Positions 19,618 through 23,647 of a stretch of 23,647 nucleotides of DNA are shown here, in pieces. Origin of the DNA: Usnea hakonensis (Eukaryota; Ascomycota; Lecanoromycetes; Lecanorales; Parmeliaceae). Below the pieces are notes generated by a model. It worked only from the letters and a program-made list of their open reading frames with translations, was not told the DNA's origin and made no database searches. How positions within the stretch are numbered: position 1 is the stretch's first letter; each line of letters begins with the position of its first letter. Both the position numbers and the translations under genes were made by a program. The stretch spans positions 1-23,647 of the forward strand of contig BLJB01000404.1 of the NCBI GenBank assembly GCA_013423325.1, read 5' to 3'.

Positions 19618-20323
19618 TATTCAGGTTTAGTACCTTAGTACTACTTAGGCCTCTATATCCTTTTTATATCTATATATAGATTTTATCTCCTTATTAATTA
19701 AATCCTCGTTATATACTACTATTAATATATATCTAGTTATAGTCCTAATATTATTTAATTAATCCGTTAATTATACGATATTAATAATTTTATTACTATT
19801 TTACTCGAGGCTTTAGACGAGCTAAAAGAACCTAAGAGGGGGTATTTATAAATTAATAACCTAGTAATAATATACTAGATATATTCTAAATAATACGAAG
19901 TATTATTAGTATATCTAAATAATATAGTACTATTAGATAGGAAGAGTATTTAATAAAGAGTTATATTATTAATAATAAAAAAGAAATCGCCTTAAAAAGA
20001 TATAGCTATAACTAATTAAATTATTTAATAATAATATAATAACTTTATAGGCGGAGTAATACCTTTTTTAATATATACTTTTAAAGTATTTAAATATATC
20101 GAACTAGCTAAATCGATTAATAAACGATTATATAAAAACTTTATATTTAATATATTAAAAGGAGAAAATTTTATTTTTTTAATATCTAGTTTAAAAAAGA
20201 ATTAACTATCTTTTAATAATTAGTTATATTTTTTATTATAAATTTAGAAGAGTAAAATTATTTCTTTATTACCTTTTTTTTCTTTTCTCTAAAATCTTTC
20301 TAATATTTATTAAATTATTAAAT

Positions 20324-20336
20324 AGCTCTACTAATT
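20324..20336. repeat. 13-bp target-site duplication of truncated LINE-A, left copy
   Basis: agctctactaatt, identical to 20577-20589. Confidence 0.93.
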
Positions 20337-20576
20337 GGATTGGATTGGAATTCATACTCGTGTCTATCTAACTATGTGAAAGATAATTACGGGAAGCTCT
20401 ATGGCAATGGTGTAAGGGAAACCTTTGTAGCATTACTGCTACCAGGGTGAAAAACCTTACCGTGCTCCTGCTTGTCTCTGCTGTTTTGAGTCTGTATACC
20501 ACCTTCNNACCTTCGACTGCTACCGCTCGGTACCCCCTGTGCTCGTGTTCCTCTACCCTCTTTGTGTCGATGCTCG
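20337..20576 (-). mobile_element. LINE-A copy 3, 5'-truncated to the last 240 bp, almost free of RIP
   Basis: Matches 10385 to about 10615 of the full copy, minus strand, with a perfect 13-base TSD. Almost every difference is TG here against TA in the full copy, or CCA/CA here against CTA/TA, the direct signature of CpA-to-TpA change in the long copy only. It therefore gives the near-original LINE-A 3' end. It is shorter than the roughly 400-bp length known to trigger RIP in Neurospora, which may explain its escape. Two Ns lie inside at 20507-20508. Confidence 0.93.
20507..20508. other. Two undetermined bases (NN) with flanking duplicated accttc
   Basis: The sequence reads accttc-NN-accttc, while the full LINE-A copy has accttc once at this place (about 10549). 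The NN therefore looks like an assembly join of two overlapping ends and not a biological insertion. Confidence 0.85.
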
Positions 20577-20589
20577 AGCTCTACTAATT
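20577..20589. repeat. 13-bp target-site duplication of truncated LINE-A, right copy
   Basis: agctctactaatt, identical to 20324-20336. Confidence 0.93.
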
Positions 20590-22128
20590 ATCTAGTTAAA
20601 TAAGTATAAAGAATTATAGAATATATCTTTTTCTAGTAATAAAGATAAATACTTTAATAATATTCTAAAGAATAACCTCGTATTAGAAGATAAAGATAGA
20701 ACGCTCTATAATATATTTTAAGAGACCTCTAAAATGCCTCTAAATAAACTTAATATTTTGGGGCCTTTAGATACTCCTTATTATCCTAATCTAACTAATT
20801 ATCTATAGTAATTAAAAGGGGTATCTAGAAAAGTATTAATACTCTAGACTAAAAATAATAATATAATTACTCCCTAGAATATCTTCTCTATAGATAAGTT
20901 TATATAATAGGTTAGAGAGAACCTAAAGAAGTTTCTAAATATATTAAATTAAATTTATTAAAAGAGAAATATAGATATTTAGACCTTCTAATTATTAAGA
21001 AAAAAGATTATAAAATAATAACTCGCTATATAATAATTAATAGATATATAAAAGGATCTCGTATCTATAAATTCTAAATTAGAATAATTTTAAAATATTT
21101 AAAATAATATAAAGTTATTTTCTATAATTATTATTAAATATTTTTAAAAGTATCTAGATCCTCCTCTCTTTATTAATAGTATAGATCCTATCTAAGAGGA
21201 TTAGAAGAGTAAGATAATAATTAAACTAAAAATAAATAAAGATTATTAAAATAATAATAAAAGCTATATTAAATATATACTCTTATATCTTAAAGGAAAG
21301 ACTATAAAGTAGATCTACTCTAGATAAGAGATTAATACTAATAATCCTTTTTTTATTATCTAGAATATTATAGATAAACTCGCTATTATATTTAAAGACT
21401 TAAATTATAAATAAAACTATTAAAAATAATTTATAATATTATAAATAAAGATTATATAGTTTATCGACTTTTATTTAAATTTTAAAAGACTCTCTTTTTA
21501 TCTTAAATATAATAAGGACCTTTTTATTAAAGAGTTATATAATAAAATAGTAACCCGACTCTAAATCCTATAGAATAATTAGTAATTTAAGTTTATTATT
21601 TTTAAAAAAACTAAAAAGTATATAATAAAATTAAATAACTTCTAAAGAGTTATATAAAAAAATCGGGATAAAGTCTTATTATAGAAAGATTAATCTAAAA
21701 GTATTAAAAGAGTAGTATTTTTTTTTACTCTATTAAGGATAGCTTTTAAACCTATATATAATTTAATAAAGTAAATCTTATTAAATAATACTATTTAAGT
21801 AAAGAATATAGTTAAAAATAATTACTTTAAATATTATAAATCTAGATATTATATAAATAACTATTTAGATAATTAGATTTACTTCTATAATTTAAACTTA
21901 TATAAGCGAGATCTATAGATTTATAAAATCTTAATAGACGGGTTATCTAATTCGAATTATTATAAGGATTTAGAGGGATTAAAAAAAGACTATTCTCTAT
22001 TAAAGGCTTAATAAGAGATATTATAGAAATAGAATATTATTTTAAAAATAATAAAAATAGTCTTATACTCTTATTTTAAATTATATCTAAATTCTCCATA
22101 TAGTAATAAAGATTTAAATAGCCCGGAA
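20578..22128 (+). pseudogene. Ty3/gypsy-type gag, RIP-inactivated
   Basis: One frame runs from 20578 to the end of this segment with only TAA/TAG stops; its upstream part lies left of the LINE-A insertion (about 19780-20336). A retrotransposon-gag-like helical domain is seen at about 21290-21700 (YLKGKTIK, IIDKLAIIFKDLNYK, FIDFYLNFKRLSFYL, ELYNKIVTRL). It is followed by a knuckle at 21823-21864 with C-x2-C-x4-H-x4-C spacing when its TAC/TAT codons are read as decayed Cys or His. The spacing from gag domain to knuckle is normal for Ty3/gypsy. One ATG with its TG intact survives at about 20732. No protease or RT follows, because LINE-B copy 2 begins at 22131. Confidence 0.72.
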
Positions 22129-22130
22129 CT

Positions 22131-23647
22131 TTGAGGAAAATAAAGTACAACAACCAGCACGAAGAGAAGCCTTTCATATTAGGTGGGGAACTAGAAGAAG
22201 AAGATATACTACTAGATATAGATACAATAGGGACTACTACTGCCCCCAAGGGGGTAGAGTATACTAATATAGAAGTAGAATAAGACGCGGCTACCGCGTT
22301 CGCGATACTAATAATATAGATAGGGAGCCTAGAAGAGGTACTCTAGATATTCAAGATCCTATTCGAACCTATACCGGACAAATACTAAATAGCGGGAAAC
22401 GCGTCGATTAATATTATACGAGTACTCGTAGAAGGATAGAGTTAAGAAATTACGAAGCTACGCGCGGAGCTATAATAGAAAAAAGAAAAGTAGACGAGAT
22501 AACGCGAGGAGGAACGAATAAGAAGCTAGATAAGTACGCCGACGCGTCAAGATAGTCTAACTACTAGATAGAGCTAAAGAAACCCGTTTAAAATACCTAG
22601 AGGGGGCCCCCCTAGCACTATAGTTTATATAATCTAACTAGAGGATTCGAGAAAACGGAGATAGCTCCTAATACGAGTTAGAGACGAGAAGGAAAGCAAG
22701 AGTATAGGAGAAATAACGGAAGAGATCCTAAGGGAACTAAAGAATATACGGATATAAGGAGAGAGAGTTAAATAGCTAGAGATAGCGTACCGTCTTCGTA
22801 GTAGCGACCTCCTAATCTAGATAATTATAACGGATATAAAAGAAGACTTAGAGAAGGATATATCCTAGCTTACGGAGAAATACGCGTCGGCTAGTATTAT
22901 AGGAAAGGTATACCCGGTAATAGTATACGGTATTAGAGTTAATAGAGTAGATACTAGTACGTAGCTAGGGATAAAGAGGAGGATTAAATAGGATAACTAG
23001 AGAATATACCCGGAATTTAAGATTACGGGAATTAGGTAGCTATCTAATAACTATAAGATAAAAAAGTACTCGTTATTAGTACTAAATCTTCTAACTTTAG
23101 AGATAGTAGATACCCTAATACTTAACGGACTCGTTAAAGCGAAGGAAATAAAAGCGGTAGAGAGGTTCGACTAGGCGGCCTCTCTAACTAGGTACTATAG
23201 GTATTAGGAATATAGTTATATCGCGAGAATATACTAAAACGAGGTACGGTACGCTAAATATAATTAGACGTACGATACCCGAATATATATAATAGTAGTA
23301 CCGGTAGTAGCCCCGGATACGCGGCGTATGGGAAGAAAGGCTATACTATATATAATATAGACTATTAGTTTAAGGCCAAGATAAAGAGATATATAGCGAG
23401 GAGGCTCGCGAAGAAAAGGCTATTCTATAGCTAATATTAGTAGGAAACGAATGGTAAGGGGAACTAAGATAGAAAGGAGGAGACGAAGATAAAAGAATCT
23501 ATAGCCTCGACCTAAAGAAGTAGACCCGAAGAACTAAAAACTATACTCCGAGAAAGGATTAGGGAGAGTACGAACTAGGGCCGGGGACTTAGCGAGGAGG
23601 AGTTAATCTAAATCCGGGCTAAGATTACTAAGATTCAAGCTTTAGAG
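22131..23647 (+). mobile_element. LINE-B copy 2, 5' part, cut by window end
   Basis: Aligns with 16431-17953 of copy 1 with only two small net gaps (about 1 base near 23316 and 6 bases near 23490); otherwise the differences are mostly transitions. This copy is more decayed than copy 1. Its first 40 or so bases keep CA dinucleotides, as in copy 1. The left flank is the gypsy gag. Whether ORF2 is present lies outside the window. Confidence 0.88.
22140..23647 (+). pseudogene. LINE-B ORF1, copy 2, start codon lost
   Basis: The start ATG of copy 1 reads ATA here (22140-22142). The frame then matches copy 1 codon for codon; the first knuckle starts at 23193, exactly 1,053 bases from the start in both copies. 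All four ligand positions of that knuckle have decayed to TAC/TAT here, while copy 1 keeps two Cys. A one-base deletion near 23316 breaks the frame in the third knuckle region. Related to LINE-A ORF1 by the KNExR and DTR blocks after the first knuckle. Confidence 0.85.

Larger units (their letters stand above)
19536..22130 (+). mobile_element. Probable Ty3/gypsy retrotransposon, 5' part
   Basis: Assigned from the gag at 20578-22128. A likely LTR start is at 19536 (tgttacgagtgtaag), where TG and GT reappear after AT-rich spacer. The 3' end of the LTR and the primer-binding site could not be fixed, and no second LTR is in the window. The element is broken at 20337-20576 by a short LINE-A and cut off at 22130 by LINE-B copy 2, so pol is absent. 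Decay is RIP-like, with a few surviving TGs (for example near 20733 and 20758). Confidence 0.6.

Overview
The window is a block of repeat-induced point mutation (RIP)-degraded transposon relics from a filamentous ascomycete (Pezizomycotina-type) genome. No intact host gene, rRNA, tRNA or CRISPR array is visible. The base composition points to this origin. TpA is everywhere. CpA and TpG are almost gone except in short islands, while CpG survives in places. Premature stops are nearly all TAA or TAG, as expected when CAA, CAG and TGG codons decay through CpA to TpA. Genus and species cannot be given. Because TGA is missing and TAA/TAG are everywhere, an open frame means little here; the calls rest on recognisable decayed domains, copy-to-copy alignment and target-site duplications (TSDs).

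Layout (family names are my own labels). 1-631: 5' end of a Tad1-type LINE (LINE-A), minus strand. 633-3586: 3' two thirds of another Tad1-type LINE (LINE-C), plus strand, with reverse transcriptase (RT), C-terminal region and 3' tail. 3587-3688: small LINE-C RT scrap. 3689-6202: 5' part of LINE-C on the minus strand (gag, endonuclease, linker), with a partial tandem duplication of gag. 6203-6300: promoter-like island. 6301-7087 and 9012-10080: unidentified degraded sequence split by an insertion (element D, 7088-8994). Element D begins with a 23-bp minisatellite, ends with the LINE-C 3' end, and is flanked by a shared 17-mer. 10085-10384 and 15618-16426: a Ty1/copia gag split by a full-length LINE-A (10385-15617, minus strand, 13-bp TSD). 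16431-18203: LINE-B copy 1, an ORF1-only Tad-type element whose 3' end resembles that of LINE-A. 18204-18294: 3' scrap of LINE-A. 18295-19535: non-coding stretch with a diverged direct repeat pair and a GC-rich, hairpin-forming island that kept CpA/TpG. 19536-22130: 5' part of a probable Ty3/gypsy element with gag, broken by a 240-bp LINE-A insertion (20337-20576, 13-bp TSD) that is nearly free of RIP. 22131-23647: LINE-B copy 2, running off the window.

How it fits together. The autonomous LINEs carried a gag-like ORF1 with three CCHC knuckles and an ORF2 with AP-endonuclease, RT and C-terminal Cys/His region. LTR-element gag genes served as landing sites. RIP then inactivated the long copies. 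Mutation fades at the very ends of the LINEs and is nearly absent from the 240-bp copy. That explains why the only sizeable ATG-started open frame (about 69 codons at 16439) lies at the 5' edge of LINE-B. The most unusual items are the two apparently non-autonomous LINE derivatives (element D and LINE-B copy 1), each ending in the 3' end of, or one similar to, an autonomous LINE in the same window.
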